Source of the DNA: Paraneptunicella aestuarii
GTDB taxonomy: Bacteria > Pseudomonadota > Gammaproteobacteria > Enterobacterales > Alteromonadaceae
Direction of reading: 5' to 3'
NCBI RefSeq assembly: GCF_019900845.1
Contig: NZ_CP074570.1
Location: forward strand, 992,001 to 1,056,000
Length of the DNA: 64,000 nt
Made by a program: the position numbers and the translations under genes. This document shows, piece by piece, positions 8,809-18,087 of the stretch; within the stretch, counting starts at the first letter, position 1, and each line of letters starts with the position of its first letter. A model generated the notes under the pieces. The model saw only the letters and a list, made by a program, of their open reading frames with translations, searched no databases and had not been told where the DNA came from.

Positions 8809-9927
8809 ATGAAAGGTTTACTTAGTTTGGTCAAATCGTCCCGTTTGGTGGTTTGGCTTGTTGCGTTGTTTATGTTGGCTTCCTGTGGTGGTGAGCAAAC
8901 AACAGCAGGAAATACTACTGCCGCACCAGAAGCGAAAACCTATGAGTGGAAACTAATCACCAGCTGGCCGAAGAACTTCCCTGGATTGGGGAAAGGGCCG
9001 GAGACATTTGCCAAATATGTGAACGAAATGTCCAATGGGCGTTTGAAAATCAAGGTTTATGGTGCCGGTGAGATTGTGCCGGGATTTGAAGTATTTGATG
9101 CGGTTTCTCAAGGTTCCGCAGAAATGGGGCATTCAGGCCCTTATTACTGGAAGGGTAAAGCGCCTGCAGCGCAAATTTTCACGGGTGTTCCTTTTGGTAT
9201 GAATGCTCAGGAAATGAATGGCTGGTTGCACTACGGCGGTGGTATGCAGTTGTGGGAAGAGCTATATAAGCCATTTGGTTTGATCCCGTTTGCGGGTGGC
9301 AATACTGGCGTGCAGATGGCGGGTTGGTTCCAGAAGGAAATCAATTCGGTTGAAGATTTAAAAGGTTTGAAAATGCGTATTCCGGGTCTGGGCGCGGAAA
9401 TCCTGAAAAAAGTGGGTGGCGTACCTGTCTCTTTAACCGGTGGTGAGCTATTCACTTCACTGCAAACGGGAGCCATTGATGCGACCGAGTGGGTGGGCCC
9501 ATACAACGATTTGGCATTTGGTTTATATAAAGCCGCGCCTTATTACTACTACTTCGGTTGGCATGAACCGGGCACAACGCTTGAGTTTATGGCGAATGAA
9601 AAAGCGTTTAACAGCTTGCCGAAAGATCTTCAGGCGATTATTCGTGTTGCTGCTCGTGCGGTAAACCAGGATATGTTGGACGAATACACGGCGCGTAATA
9701 ACAATGCCTTGCAAAGCTTGATTCACGAGCACAAGGTGAATGTTCGTGCGTTGCCTGATGATGTGCTGGAAGCGCTTCATGGCGCAGCCTTGGAAGTGTT
9801 AGATGAACAAGCGAAAGCAGACCCTATGTTTGCCAAGGTTTATGGGTCTTACAAGAAGTTCCAGACTGAAGTTGCGCAGTTCCACGCGTTAACGGAAGCG
9901 CAGCTGTATCGTTCTCGTTCAAAATAG
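8809..9927 (+). CDS. TRAP substrate-binding lipoprotein, 2-oxoacid-binding (TakP-like) type
   Basis: Captures the substrate and delivers it to the DctQM-type permease. From ATG 8809, preceded by GGAG at 8796-8799, the protein is 372 residues and starts with a lipoprotein signal with lipobox LASC, Cys26 being the lipid-attachment site. This fits an outer-leaflet tethered binding protein. The core with WKLITSWPKNFPGLGKGPE, GPYYWKGKAPA, KGLKMRIPGLGAEI (conserved Arg) and TGAIDATEWVGPYNDLAFGL resembles TakP/lactate-type binding proteins that bind 2-oxo or 2-hydroxy monocarboxylates with a cation. The specific ligand (for example pyruvate) is inferred. An in-frame TTG at 8794 is less likely as start. 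Confidence 0.88.
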   Translation: MKGLLSLVKSSRLVVWLVALFMLASCGGEQTTAGNTTAAPEAKTYEWKLITSWPKNFPGLGKGPETFAKYVNEMSNGRLKIKVYGAGEIVPGFEVFDAVSQGSAEMGHSGPYYWKGKAPAAQIFTGVPFGMNAQEMNGWLHYGGGMQLWEELYKPFGLIPFAGGNTGVQMAGWFQKEINSVEDLKGLKMRIPGLGAEILKKVGGVPVSLTGGELFTSLQTGAIDATEWVGPYNDLAFGLYKAAPYYYYFGWHEPGTTLEFMANEKAFNSLPKDLQAIIRVAARAVNQDMLDEYTARNNNALQSLIHEHKVNVRALPDDVLEALHGAALEVLDEQAKADPMFAKVYGSYKKFQTEVAQFHALTEAQLYRSRSK

Positions 9928-9940
9928 TAAATTTTCTTCT

Positions 9941-9981
9941 AACCAACGCATCCCGCTAAAAATAAAGGGGATGCGTTGGTT
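9941..9981 (+). terminator. Strong hairpin after the TRAP operon
   Basis: A 14-bp perfect stem (9941-9954 with 9968-9981) around a 13-base loop lies 14 bases after the binding-protein stop. There is no strong U-run behind it, so it may act as a terminator with help or as an mRNA-stabilising 3' structure. Confidence 0.6.
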
Positions 9982-10122
9982 AATCTTCAAATTTGTAGCT
10001 AAATCTTGGCCTTAGGTGAAATAAAAGGTCTGCTCCGATTTGCCTCTTTTGGTTACAGCATTACAATAGCGCCAGCAAAAAGTAGAGCAGTCTCTATACT
10101 GTTATCTGCATTCGTCTTTTTT

Positions 10123-10140
10123 AGTACCAATAAGTACCAA
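10123..10140. promoter_or_regulatory. Two direct AGTACCAA repeats before fabV (possible regulator site)
   Basis: AGTACCAA occurs at 10123-10130 and again at 10133-10140, ten bases apart, i.e. about one helical turn, immediately before the fabV ribosome-binding region. Such phased direct repeats can be binding sites for an activator or repressor. No known motif was recognised. Confidence 0.3.
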
Positions 10141-10161
10141 CACTGTTAAGGATCGTCGGAT

Positions 10162-11343
10162 ATGGTGATTAAACCAAAAATTCGTGGCTTCATTTGTACC
10201 AACGCTCACCCTGTGGGTTGTGCCGCTAACGTTCAGCAACAAATAGCCTATGTTAAAAATCAAGGTGATTTGGGCGATGGGCCCAAAAACGTGTTGGTTT
10301 TAGGATGTTCAACTGGATATGGTTTGGCATCACGAATTGTGAGTGGTTTTGGTTATGGCGCCAAAACATTGGGTGTGTGCTTTGAAAAGGAACCTTCCGA
10401 AAAGAAAACCGGAACTGCCGGTTGGTATAACACTTCTGCCTTTCATCAAGCGGCTTCTGACGCTGGTTTGTACGCCAGAACGTTAAACGGCGATGCCTTT
10501 TCAAAAGAGTGTAAGCAAAGCGTTATTGCGGCCATTAAAGAAGATTTGGGTAAGGTCGATCTGGTCATTTACAGTTTGGCTTCACCACGTCGTACCGATC
10601 CTGAAACGGGTGAAGTGTATAAGTCGACTTTGAAACCTGTCGGTCAGGCTTACACCACCAAAACCTACGACACTGATAAGAATCTGGTTCATGAAGTGTC
10701 TTTGGAACCTGCCAATGATGATGAAATCTTCAACACGGTTAAAGTGATGGGCGGGGAAGATTGGGAGCTTTGGATGCAAGCGTTAAATGACGCTGATGTC
10801 TTGGCTGATGGCTGTAAAACCACAGCTTACACCTATATTGGTAAAGAGTTGACATGGCCAATTTATGGACATGCCACTATTGGTAAGGCGAAGGAAGATT
10901 TGGATCGTGCCGCCGCTGCTATCATTACAGACTATGCATCTAAAGGTATTCATGCATGGGTGTCATCTTTGAAAGCCTTGGTAACTCAGGCGTCTTCTGC
11001 CATTCCTGTGATGCCTCTGTACATTTCATTGATTTATAAAGTCATGAAGGAAGAAGGCACACATGAAGGTTGTATTGAGCAAATTACCGGGTTGTTTAAT
11101 GAAAAACTGTTTGCTGATGCACCTGAAACCGATGATGTGAACCGTTTCCGCATGGATGGTAAGGAAACCAATGATGCGACTCAGGCGAAGATTAAAGCGC
11201 TTTGGGATCAGGTGACTCAGGATAACTTCCATGAGCTAAGTGACTATGCAGGTTATCATCAGGAATTTTTGCATTTGTTTGGATTTGGATTTGATGGCGT
11301 TGATTATGATGCGGATGTGAGTCCGTTGGCTGATTGGAGCTAG
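10162..11343 (+). CDS. fabV: FabV, NADH-dependent trans-2-enoyl-ACP/CoA reductase
   Basis: Last reductive step of fatty-acid elongation; the FabV type of enoyl reductase is insensitive to triclosan. At 393 residues it is close to the usual 395-405. The N-terminus MVIKPKIRGFICTNAHPVGC is characteristic of FabV, followed by the NADH-binding VLVLGCSTGYGLASRI. The active-site pattern Tyr-x8-Lys is visible in YGHATIGKAK (about residues 235-244). An SDR-superfamily member with an extended Rossmann fold. Monocistronic: terminator hairpins lie on both sides. Confidence 0.95.
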   Translation: MVIKPKIRGFICTNAHPVGCAANVQQQIAYVKNQGDLGDGPKNVLVLGCSTGYGLASRIVSGFGYGAKTLGVCFEKEPSEKKTGTAGWYNTSAFHQAASDAGLYARTLNGDAFSKECKQSVIAAIKEDLGKVDLVIYSLASPRRTDPETGEVYKSTLKPVGQAYTTKTYDTDKNLVHEVSLEPANDDEIFNTVKVMGGEDWELWMQALNDADVLADGCKTTAYTYIGKELTWPIYGHATIGKAKEDLDRAAAAIITDYASKGIHAWVSSLKALVTQASSAIPVMPLYISLIYKVMKEEGTHEGCIEQITGLFNEKLFADAPETDDVNRFRMDGKETNDATQAKIKALWDQVTQDNFHELSDYAGYHQEFLHLFGFGFDGVDYDADVSPLADWS

Positions 11344-11380
11344 TTATTTCCTGAAATTTAGAGAAATTTCAAAAACATCA

Positions 11381-11412
11381 GGGTGTGGTTAATAATTAAT
11401 CACACCCTTTGC
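11381..11412 (+). terminator. Rho-independent terminator of fabV
   Basis: GGGTGTG (11381-11387) pairs with CACACCC (11401-11407), with further A/T pairing inside, followed by TTTGCTAT. It sits 38 bases after the fabV stop. Confidence 0.65.
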
Positions 11413-11738
11413 TATATTTAGCAAGTGTTAACGTAAAGTTAATGAAAAATTACGAGTTGTTTCGTGTTGTTTAAAAGATGAGCAACTGTGGTCGGGGATG
11501 CAATTTAGCTTGGCGAAATGTCGCCGGATAATGCTAAAATCCCGAAGTTAAGTGCGGCGGGTTTCCTTGCTTTTTTGTTGTTGGGTTTTAGGTGGTTAAA
11601 ACCTTTACCTGCCTGAAGTGATAGCGTGCCGATCGTCCAAATTTAAATTCTGAATGTTGTATTTGCATGAGGATTGTGTTGTTAGCGATCACAGCACAAT
11701 CCTGATGCGTATATAAACTTTAAATGTAGTGCTAGAGT
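11413..11738 (+). other. Leader region of the nqr operon, no gene seen
   Basis: 326 bases between the fabV terminator and nqrA. It should contain the nqr promoter; I could not assign a -35/-10 pair with confidence. A weak 7-bp AT-rich hairpin lies at 11584-11603. No riboswitch class was recognised. Confidence 0.5.
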
Positions 11739-13079
11739 ATGATCAAAATAACAAAAGGGTTAGACCTCCCAATTGAGGGAGCACCCAAGCAACAAATCGA
11801 GGATGGGCCTAAGGTCTCTCGTGTTGCGATACTGGGTGAAGAATACATCGGCATGAGACCAACCATGTCGGTTCAAGAGGGTGACAAGGTCGCAAAAGGT
11901 CAGGTTCTTTTTGAAGATAAGAAGAACCCAGGTGTTAAATTCACCGCTCCTGCTGCCGGCACCGTTACTGAAATCAACCGTGGTGCGAAGCGTGTTCTGC
12001 AATCAGTGGTTATTACCATTGAAGGCGACGAGAAAGTCAGCTTCGACAAACACTCATCTGACAGCTTATCTGGACTGGATCGTGAAAAGGTTCAATCTCA
12101 GCTTGTTGATTCAGGTTTGTGGACAGCGATTCGTACCCGCCCATACAGCAAGATCCCTGCGATTGGTTCTACACCAAGAGCAATCTTCGTTAGCGCGATG
12201 GATACCAATCCTTTGGCAGCCGACCCAGCAATCATTATTGCTGAGCGCTCTGAAGACTTTATCAATGGTTTAGCTGTTCTGGCTCGTTTAACTGACGGTA
12301 AGTTGTACGTGAGTAAAGCTCCGGGCGCTAACATTGCAACGGGCAACGTTGGTGTAGAGAGCAACGAGTTTGCAGGCCCACACCCAGCTGGCCTGGTTGG
12401 TACTCACATCCATTTCCTTGATTCTGCAGGCGCAGGCAAGGTGGTTTGGCATGTTGGCTATCAGGATGTTATCGCTATCGGTAAGTTGTTTGTTACTGGT
12501 GAGTTGGATTCTTCCAAAGTCGTTTCTATCGCTGGCCCAGCAGCTAAAAACCCTCGTCTGGTTCGTACCCTGAACGGTGCAAGCACCGAAGAGTTGGTTA
12601 AAGGCGAAGCTAAAGACGGTGAAGTTCGTGTTATTTCCGGCTCAGTACTACACGGAAGTCATGCGCACGGTGCACATGCTTATATGGGACGCTACCACAC
12701 TCAGATTTCTTTAGTGAACGAAGGCCGCGAGAAAGTATTCCTCGGTTGGTTGAAGCCCGGTTCAGATATGCATTCTATTACCCGTGCTTATCTTGGTCAC
12801 TTAAGTCCTAAACGCTTATTTGGTATGACAACCAGCACAAATGGCTCTGATCGTGCCATGGTGCCAATTGGTAACTATGAGCGCGTAATGCCTCTGGATA
12901 TCCTTCCTACCTTGTTGTTGCGTGATTTGCTTGCGGGCGATACTGACGCAGCTCAAACCTTGGGATGTCTGGAACTGGATGAAGAAGATTTAGCACTGTG
13001 TAGTTATGTTTGCCCAGGCAAGTACAACTACGGTGAAACCCTTCGCGATTGTTTGAACAAGATTGAGAAGGAAGGATAA
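11739..13079 (+). CDS. nqrA: NqrA, Na+-translocating NADH:ubiquinone reductase subunit A
   Basis: Cytoplasmic subunit A of the Na+-pumping NADH:quinone reductase, involved in quinone binding. It has 446 residues, as expected. The start [14 protein letters not shown] is the family's hallmark, followed by [20 protein letters not shown] and the ALGRYHTQ-like region ([19 protein letters not shown]). The C-terminal [20 protein letters not shown] motif is also typical. First gene of nqrABCDEF; nqrB follows after 3 bases. Confidence 0.96.
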   Translation: MIKITKGLDLPIEGAPKQQIEDGPKVSRVAILGEEYIGMRPTMSVQEGDKVAKGQVLFEDKKNPGVKFTAPAAGTVTEINRGAKRVLQSVVITIEGDEKVSFDKHSSDSLSGLDREKVQSQLVDSGLWTAIRTRPYSKIPAIGSTPRAIFVSAMDTNPLAADPAIIIAERSEDFINGLAVLARLTDGKLYVSKAPGANIATGNVGVESNEFAGPHPAGLVGTHIHFLDSAGAGKVVWHVGYQDVIAIGKLFVTGELDSSKVVSIAGPAAKNPRLVRTLNGASTEELVKGEAKDGEVRVISGSVLHGSHAHGAHAYMGRYHTQISLVNEGREKVFLGWLKPGSDMHSITRAYLGHLSPKRLFGMTTSTNGSDRAMVPIGNYERVMPLDILPTLLLRDLLAGDTDAAQTLGCLELDEEDLALCSYVCPGKYNYGETLRDCLNKIEKEG

Positions 13080-13082
13080 AAC

Positions 13083-14291
13083 ATGGGCTTGAAAGCTTAT
13101 TTAGAAAAGATTGAACCGCATTTTGAACATGGCGGTAAATATGAGAAGTGGTATGCCCTGTACGAAGCTGCTGCAACCATTTTCTATACACCTGGTAAGG
13201 TGACGACTTCTTCTACTCACGTACGTGACAGCATCGACTTGAAACGTATCATGATCATGGTTTGGATGGCGACATTCCCGGCTATGTTCTACGGTATGTT
13301 TAACGTTGGTCAGCAAGCTCACAATGCTATTGTGGCTGGTGCCTCGTTGCCAGACGTTTGGCAAGCAGCCTTGTTTACCATGTTTGGTGGGCAACTGGGT
13401 GTTGATGGTGTTAGCTGGCTAGGCATGATGTTCTACGGAGCCTGTTTCTACCTGCCAATTTATGCTGTTACTTTCGTTGTCGGTGGCTTCTGGGAAGTGT
13501 TGTTTGCGTCTATTCGCAAGCACGAGATTAACGAAGGTTTCTTCGTTACTTCGGTACTTTTCTCGCTGACATTGCCTGCAACCATTCCTTTATGGCAAGT
13601 GGCTTTAGGTATTACTTTCGGTGTGGTTATCGCTAAAGAAGTCTTTGGTGGCACTGGACGTAACTTCCTTAACCCAGCGTTGTCTGGTCGTGCATTCTTG
13701 TATTTTGCTTATCCTGCTCAAATTTCAGGTGATGCAATCTGGACTGCGGCAGACGGCTTCTCTGGTGCAACTATGTTAGCTCAAGCTGCGGCGGGTAATA
13801 TGGACTACAGCAATATGGATCTGTGGTGGAGTGCATTCCTTGGCAACATTCAGGGTTCTGTTGGTGAAGTATCTACTTTGATGTTATTGATTGGTGGCTT
13901 GTTCATCATCTACATGCGAATCGCTTCCTGGCGTATCGTGTTGGGTGTGATGTTTGGCGCCATGATTTTCAGTACCTTCCTGAACATGATGGGTAGCGAC
14001 TCTAACGCTATGTTTGCTATGCCTTGGTATTGGCACCTGGTTACTGGTGGTTTTGCCTTCGGTATGTTCTTCATGGCAACAGATCCGGTATCTGCTTCAT
14101 TTACAAATCAGGGCAAGTGGGCATATGGCTTACTTATCGGCTTTATGTGTGTTCTGGTTCGCGTGGTTAACCCGGCCTTCCCGGAAGGTATGATGTTGGC
14201 GATTCTGTTTGCTAACTTGTGGGCACCGTTATTCGACTATTTTGTCGCTCAAAGCAATATCAAGAGGAGAGCAGCACGTGTCGGCGCATAA
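13083..14291 (+). CDS. nqrB: NqrB, membrane subunit with covalent FMN
   Basis: Large membrane subunit (402 residues, about ten hydrophobic segments) that carries riboflavin and a covalently bound FMN and takes part in Na+ translocation. The flavinylation motif SGAT is visible in [12 protein letters not shown], the Thr being the expected FMN attachment residue. The start [19 protein letters not shown] is typical. The 3' end overlaps nqrC by 14 bases, so translation is probably coupled. Confidence 0.96.
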   Translation: MGLKAYLEKIEPHFEHGGKYEKWYALYEAAATIFYTPGKVTTSSTHVRDSIDLKRIMIMVWMATFPAMFYGMFNVGQQAHNAIVAGASLPDVWQAALFTMFGGQLGVDGVSWLGMMFYGACFYLPIYAVTFVVGGFWEVLFASIRKHEINEGFFVTSVLFSLTLPATIPLWQVALGITFGVVIAKEVFGGTGRNFLNPALSGRAFLYFAYPAQISGDAIWTAADGFSGATMLAQAAAGNMDYSNMDLWWSAFLGNIQGSVGEVSTLMLLIGGLFIIYMRIASWRIVLGVMFGAMIFSTFLNMMGSDSNAMFAMPWYWHLVTGGFAFGMFFMATDPVSASFTNQGKWAYGLLIGFMCVLVRVVNPAFPEGMMLAILFANLWAPLFDYFVAQSNIKRRAARVGA

Positions 14292-15033
14292 AGAAACTTT
14301 AGGAAAAACCGTTGGCGTTGTCGTCGCGGTCTGTCTGGTTTGTTCTATCATCGTATCGGCTGCTGCAGTAGGTCTTAGAGAACAACAGAAAGTTAACGTT
14401 GCTCTGGATAAGCAAACCAATATTTTGGATGCGGCAGGTTTGCTTGATACCGCGGGCAAAAATATCGGTGCTACTTACGACAAGTATATCGAAGAGCGTT
14501 TTGTTGATTTAGCTACTGGTCAGTATGTGGAAATGCAGCCTGGTTTTGACATGTTCAAAGCGGCTAAAGATCCTCAATACATGGTTAAGCCAAGCCCTGA
14601 TACAGCAAGCATCTTCCGTCATTCCAAGATCGTGAGCGTTTTTCAGGTGAAAGATGACAACGGTCATGTTAACCGTTTGGTTCTACCTGTTTATGGTAGT
14701 GGCTTGTGGGGCATGATGTATGGCTTCCTGGCCGTTGATAGTGACGGTAAAACAGCGCGTAATTTAGTGTATTACGATCACAAGGAAACTCCAGGATTGG
14801 GTGGTGAAGTACAAAACCCTAAATGGAAAGCGATGTGGGATGGTAAGCAGCTTTACAAAAATGGCGATGTTGCAATTCGTGTAATGAAAAACCCTGTTCA
14901 GGGAGACGTACATGCAATTGACGCGCTATCAGGTGCGACACTGACCAGTAATGGTGTTCAACATACATTGGATTTCTGGTTGAGCAAAAGTGGTTTAGGT
15001 ACATTCCTGGCCAATCAACCTTGGAAATCGTAA
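14278..15033 (+). CDS. nqrC: NqrC, subunit with covalent FMN
   Basis: Membrane-anchored periplasm-facing subunit carrying covalent FMN. The chosen start is GTG 14278 ([13 protein letters not shown]...), preceded by a strong Shine-Dalgarno AGAGGAGA at 14262-14269 and overlapping nqrB by 14 bases; a longer open frame upstream to 14209 lies entirely inside nqrB and is not used. It gives 251 residues with one N-terminal membrane segment (about 11-32). The flavinylation motif is visible as [13 protein letters not shown], with the Thr after GA the expected attachment residue. Confidence 0.95.
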   Translation: MSAHKETLGKTVGVVVAVCLVCSIIVSAAAVGLREQQKVNVALDKQTNILDAAGLLDTAGKNIGATYDKYIEERFVDLATGQYVEMQPGFDMFKAAKDPQYMVKPSPDTASIFRHSKIVSVFQVKDDNGHVNRLVLPVYGSGLWGMMYGFLAVDSDGKTARNLVYYDHKETPGLGGEVQNPKWKAMWDGKQLYKNGDVAIRVMKNPVQGDVHAIDALSGATLTSNGVQHTLDFWLSKSGLGTFLANQPWKS

Positions 15034-15044
15034 GGGGGTCTACA

Positions 15045-15680
15045 ATGTCTGCAGATTCAAAAGAAATGAAAAAGGTGTTATTTGGCCCTCTTCTGGACAA
15101 TAACCCTATCGCGTTGCAGGTTTTGGGTATCTGTTCTGCCCTTGCTGTAACATCTAAACTGGAAATCGCACTGGTTATGTCATTGGCGTTAACCTCGGTA
15201 ACGGCGTTTTCTAACTTGTTTATCTCGATTATTCGTAATCACATCCCTTCCAGTGTGCGTATCATCGTACAGATGACCATTATCGCCTCACTGGTAATTG
15301 TGGTTGACCAAATCCTGAAAGCTTATTCTTACGAAATTTCCAAGCAGTTAACGGTATTCGTTGGTTTGATTATTACCAACTGTATCGTAATGGGACGCGC
15401 GGAAGCTTATGCCATGAAGAGTCCTCCTATGATGAGTTTCCTCGACGGCATCGGTAATGGTTTGGGCTATTCGCTGGTTCTTATCGTTGTAGGTATCGTT
15501 AAGGAAATCACTGGCTTCGGCACCTTGTTGGGTTATGAGATTTTGCCTCTGATTCAAAACGGTGGCTGGTATCAGGCTAACGGTTTGCTTATTTTGCCAT
15601 TCAGTTCTTTCTTCCTGATTGGTGGTTTGATTTGGTTCATCAGAACCATTCGTCCAGCACAAGTCGAACCTAAGGAGTAA
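15045..15680 (+). CDS. nqrD: NqrD, membrane subunit
   Basis: Integral membrane subunit (211 residues, six hydrophobic segments), homologous to NqrE and RnfE/RnfA, contributing to the Fe centre and ion path at the membrane interface. Start ATG 15045 ([20 protein letters not shown]) with AAGGGGG upstream; the in-frame ATG at 15021 overlaps nqrC and is disfavoured. Cys residues in the conserved positions are visible in [14 protein letters not shown] and [15 protein letters not shown]. Confidence 0.95.
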   Translation: MSADSKEMKKVLFGPLLDNNPIALQVLGICSALAVTSKLEIALVMSLALTSVTAFSNLFISIIRNHIPSSVRIIVQMTIIASLVIVVDQILKAYSYEISKQLTVFVGLIITNCIVMGRAEAYAMKSPPMMSFLDGIGNGLGYSLVLIVVGIVKEITGFGTLLGYEILPLIQNGGWYQANGLLILPFSSFFLIGGLIWFIRTIRPAQVEPKE

Positions 15681-15685
15681 TATCA

Positions 15686-16294
15686 ATGGAACATTATATT
15701 AATTTGTTTATCCGTTCTGTTTTCCTTGAAAATATGGCGCTGTATTACTTCCTGGGTATGTGTACGTTTCTTGCGGTATCCAAGAAAGTTAAAACGGCAA
15801 TGGGACTGGGTGTAGCGGTTGTTGTGGTACTGGGTATTGCAGTACCTGTGAATCAGCTGATTTATGCCAACATTCTGGCTCCTGGTGCGTTGGAATGGGC
15901 TGGTTTCCCAGAAGCTGATTTGAGCTTCCTTAACTTTATTACTTTCATTGGTGTTATCGCTGCTTTGGTACAGATTCTGGAAATGGCTTTAGATAAGTTC
16001 TTCCCTGCACTGTACAACGCGCTGGGCATCTTCTTGCCTCTGATCACTGTAAACTGTGCCATCTTCGGTGGTGTGTCGTTTGCAATTCAGAAAGAATACG
16101 ATTTCGCTGAAAGCTTCGTATTTGGCTTGGGAAGCGGTGTTGGCTGGGCAATCGCAATTACGTTGCTGGCCGCGGTACGTGAGAAACTGAAGTATGCTGA
16201 TATGCCGGATGGGATCCGTGGTTTGGGTTCTGTATTTATGATTGCTGGATTAATGGCGTTAGGCTTCCAGTCTTTCACTGGTATAACCATTTAA
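15686..16294 (+). CDS. nqrE: NqrE, membrane subunit
   Basis: Integral membrane subunit (202 residues, six hydrophobic segments), paralogous to NqrD with inverted topology. The conserved Cys motifs are visible in [18 protein letters not shown] and [38 protein letters not shown] is the family N-terminus. It sits 5 bases after nqrD and 31 bases before nqrF. Confidence 0.96.
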   Translation: MEHYINLFIRSVFLENMALYYFLGMCTFLAVSKKVKTAMGLGVAVVVVLGIAVPVNQLIYANILAPGALEWAGFPEADLSFLNFITFIGVIAALVQILEMALDKFFPALYNALGIFLPLITVNCAIFGGVSFAIQKEYDFAESFVFGLGSGVGWAIAITLLAAVREKLKYADMPDGIRGLGSVFMIAGLMALGFQSFTGITI

Positions 16295-16325
16295 GCAACT
16301 GACACCAAGTAGGAGTTTTTTAAAG

Positions 16326-17558
16326 ATGAATCCAACAGACATCTACCTTGGCGTAGGTATGTTTATCGCCATTGTCTTGGCGTTGGTCTTTGTGATCATG
16401 TTCGCAAAGTCCAAATTAGTACCTTCTGGCGATGTAAAAATATTAATTAACAACGACCCTGATAAAGCCATTACGGTTTCTCCGGGTAGTAAGTTGCTTG
16501 GTGCCTTGGCATCAAACGGTATCTTCGTATCATCCGCTTGCGGTGGTGGTGGTTCTTGTGGTCAGTGTCGTGTGAATATTCACTCTGGTGGCGGTGAAAT
16601 TCTGCCAACTGAACTTGACCACATTACCAAGCGTGAAGCGCGTGAAGGTTGCCGTTTGTCATGTCAGGTTGCTGTTAAGCAAGACATGGACATTGAATTG
16701 CCAGAAGAAGTGTTTGGCATCAAGAAATGGGAATGTACTGTTATCTCTAACGATAACAAGGCCACGTTCATCAAAGAATTGAAGTTAGGCATTCCTGATG
16801 GCGAATCTGTACCTTTCCGTGCGGGTGGTTACATTCAAATCGAAGCGCCGCCTCATCATGTTAAGTACAAAGATTTTGATATTCCGCAAGAGTACCGTTC
16901 TGACTGGGAACGCTTTGGCTTCTTCAATATCGAGTCTAAAGTAGACGATGAAACAATTCGTGCATACTCCATGGCGAACTATCCTGAAGAGGAAGGTATC
17001 ATCATGTTGAACGTACGTATTGCTACGCCTCCACCTAATAATCTGACCTTGCCGGCTGGTAAAATGTCTTCATTCATTTGGAGCTTGAAAGCGGGTGATA
17101 AAGTGACGATTTCTGGCCCATTTGGTGAATTCTTCGCGAAAGACACTGATGCAGAGATGGTCTTCATTGGTGGTGGTGCGGGTATGGCTCCAATGCGTTC
17201 TCATATCTTTGACCAACTACGTCGTATCAAGACAAATCGTAAGGTTAGCTTCTGGTATGGTGCTCGCTCTTTGCGCGAAATGTTCTATGTTGAAGATTTC
17301 GATATGTTGGCAAAAGAGAACGACAACTTTGAATGGCACGTTGCTTTGTCTGATCCACAGCCTGAAGATAACTGGGAAGGTTACACTGGCTTTATCCATC
17401 AGGTATTGCTACAAAACTATTTGAAAGATCACCCTGCGCCGGAAGATTGTGAGTTCTACATGTGTGGACCTCCTATGATGAACGCAGCGGTTATCGCCAT
17501 GCTGAAAGATTTGGGCGTAGAAGATGAAAACATCTTGCTTGATGACTTCGGTGGCTAA
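16326..17558 (+). CDS. nqrF: NqrF, NADH-oxidising subunit with FAD and [2Fe-2S]
   Basis: Entry point for electrons from NADH. The 410-residue protein has an N-terminal membrane segment (about residues 6-27), a ferredoxin-like domain with [2Fe-2S] ligands C72, C78, C81 and C113, then an FAD-binding domain (RAYSMANYP) and an NADH-binding domain ([26 protein letters not shown]). The ending LLDDFGG is typical. AGGAG lies just upstream of ATG 16326. Last structural gene of the operon before a terminator-like hairpin. Confidence 0.96.
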   Translation: MNPTDIYLGVGMFIAIVLALVFVIMFAKSKLVPSGDVKILINNDPDKAITVSPGSKLLGALASNGIFVSSACGGGGSCGQCRVNIHSGGGEILPTELDHITKREAREGCRLSCQVAVKQDMDIELPEEVFGIKKWECTVISNDNKATFIKELKLGIPDGESVPFRAGGYIQIEAPPHHVKYKDFDIPQEYRSDWERFGFFNIESKVDDETIRAYSMANYPEEEGIIMLNVRIATPPPNNLTLPAGKMSSFIWSLKAGDKVTISGPFGEFFAKDTDAEMVFIGGGAGMAPMRSHIFDQLRRIKTNRKVSFWYGARSLREMFYVEDFDMLAKENDNFEWHVALSDPQPEDNWEGYTGFIHQVLLQNYLKDHPAPEDCEFYMCGPPMMNAAVIAMLKDLGVEDENILLDDFGG

Positions 17559-17583
17559 TTAACCATACTGTTAAGTTGGTTAG

Positions 17584-17615
17584 GATGGGGGGGTAATAGC
17601 CCCCATCTTTGTTTT
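17584..17615 (+). terminator. Rho-independent terminator between nqrF and nqrM
   Basis: GATGGGGG (17584-17591) pairs with CCCCCATC (17600-17607) around an 8-base loop, followed by TTTGTTTT. It lies 25 bases after nqrF and 26 bases before nqrM, so nqrM expression would need read-through or its own promoter. Confidence 0.8.
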
Positions 17616-17640
17616 CACACTTTATATTCAGGGCATTATT

Positions 17641-17874
17641 GTGAGTACATTTATTCTGGCTTTTGTCTTTTTCCTGATTATTTTTCTTATCATGGCCGTG
17701 GGCTATTTGTTTCAGAGAAAGACCATATCTGGCAGTTGTGGTGGATTAGGTGCATTGGGTATAGAGAAAGCCTGTGATTGTCCTGAGCCTTGTGATCGTA
17801 AAAAAGCACGTATGGAAAAAGAGCGCATTCGTGAGGAAAAATTGAAAGAATGGAAAGATAATCAGATTATTTAA
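17641..17874 (+). CDS. nqrM: NqrM, Na+-NQR maturation protein
   Basis: Small membrane protein (77 residues) needed to assemble Na+-NQR, thought to deliver Fe to the NqrD/NqrE centre. One N-terminal membrane segment (about 3-24), followed by the Cys-rich cluster SCGGLGALGIEKACDCPEPC with four or more Cys, then a basic helix. The start is GTG 17641 (VSTFILAF). The flavin transferase gene apbE, which often sits between nqrF and nqrM in vibrios, is missing here. Confidence 0.92.
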   Translation: MSTFILAFVFFLIIFLIMAVGYLFQRKTISGSCGGLGALGIEKACDCPEPCDRKKARMEKERIREEKLKEWKDNQII

Positions 17875-18087
17875 TTGCTGATATGTGCCTGTTTTCGAGT
17901 TGTCTATAATATCTCCAAACTCCGACGTGTGAATTAAAATTACCTAAGTGGCAGCTAAAGTTAACGAACGTGCTGCCATCCTTCAAGAAATCTTCAACTG
18001 TACAAAATTAATACTTTACAGCCATATGACATTTGCTGAAAATGTTACCCCTTCACTTATAACAATAAAGCAGTAACAGGGTTTTTC

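Noticed and set aside
17956..17980. sigma-28-like sequence TAAAGTTA-N11-GCC before the chemoreceptor
   Set aside because: The -35 half fits FliA promoters, but the -10 half matches only GCC; too weak to call.
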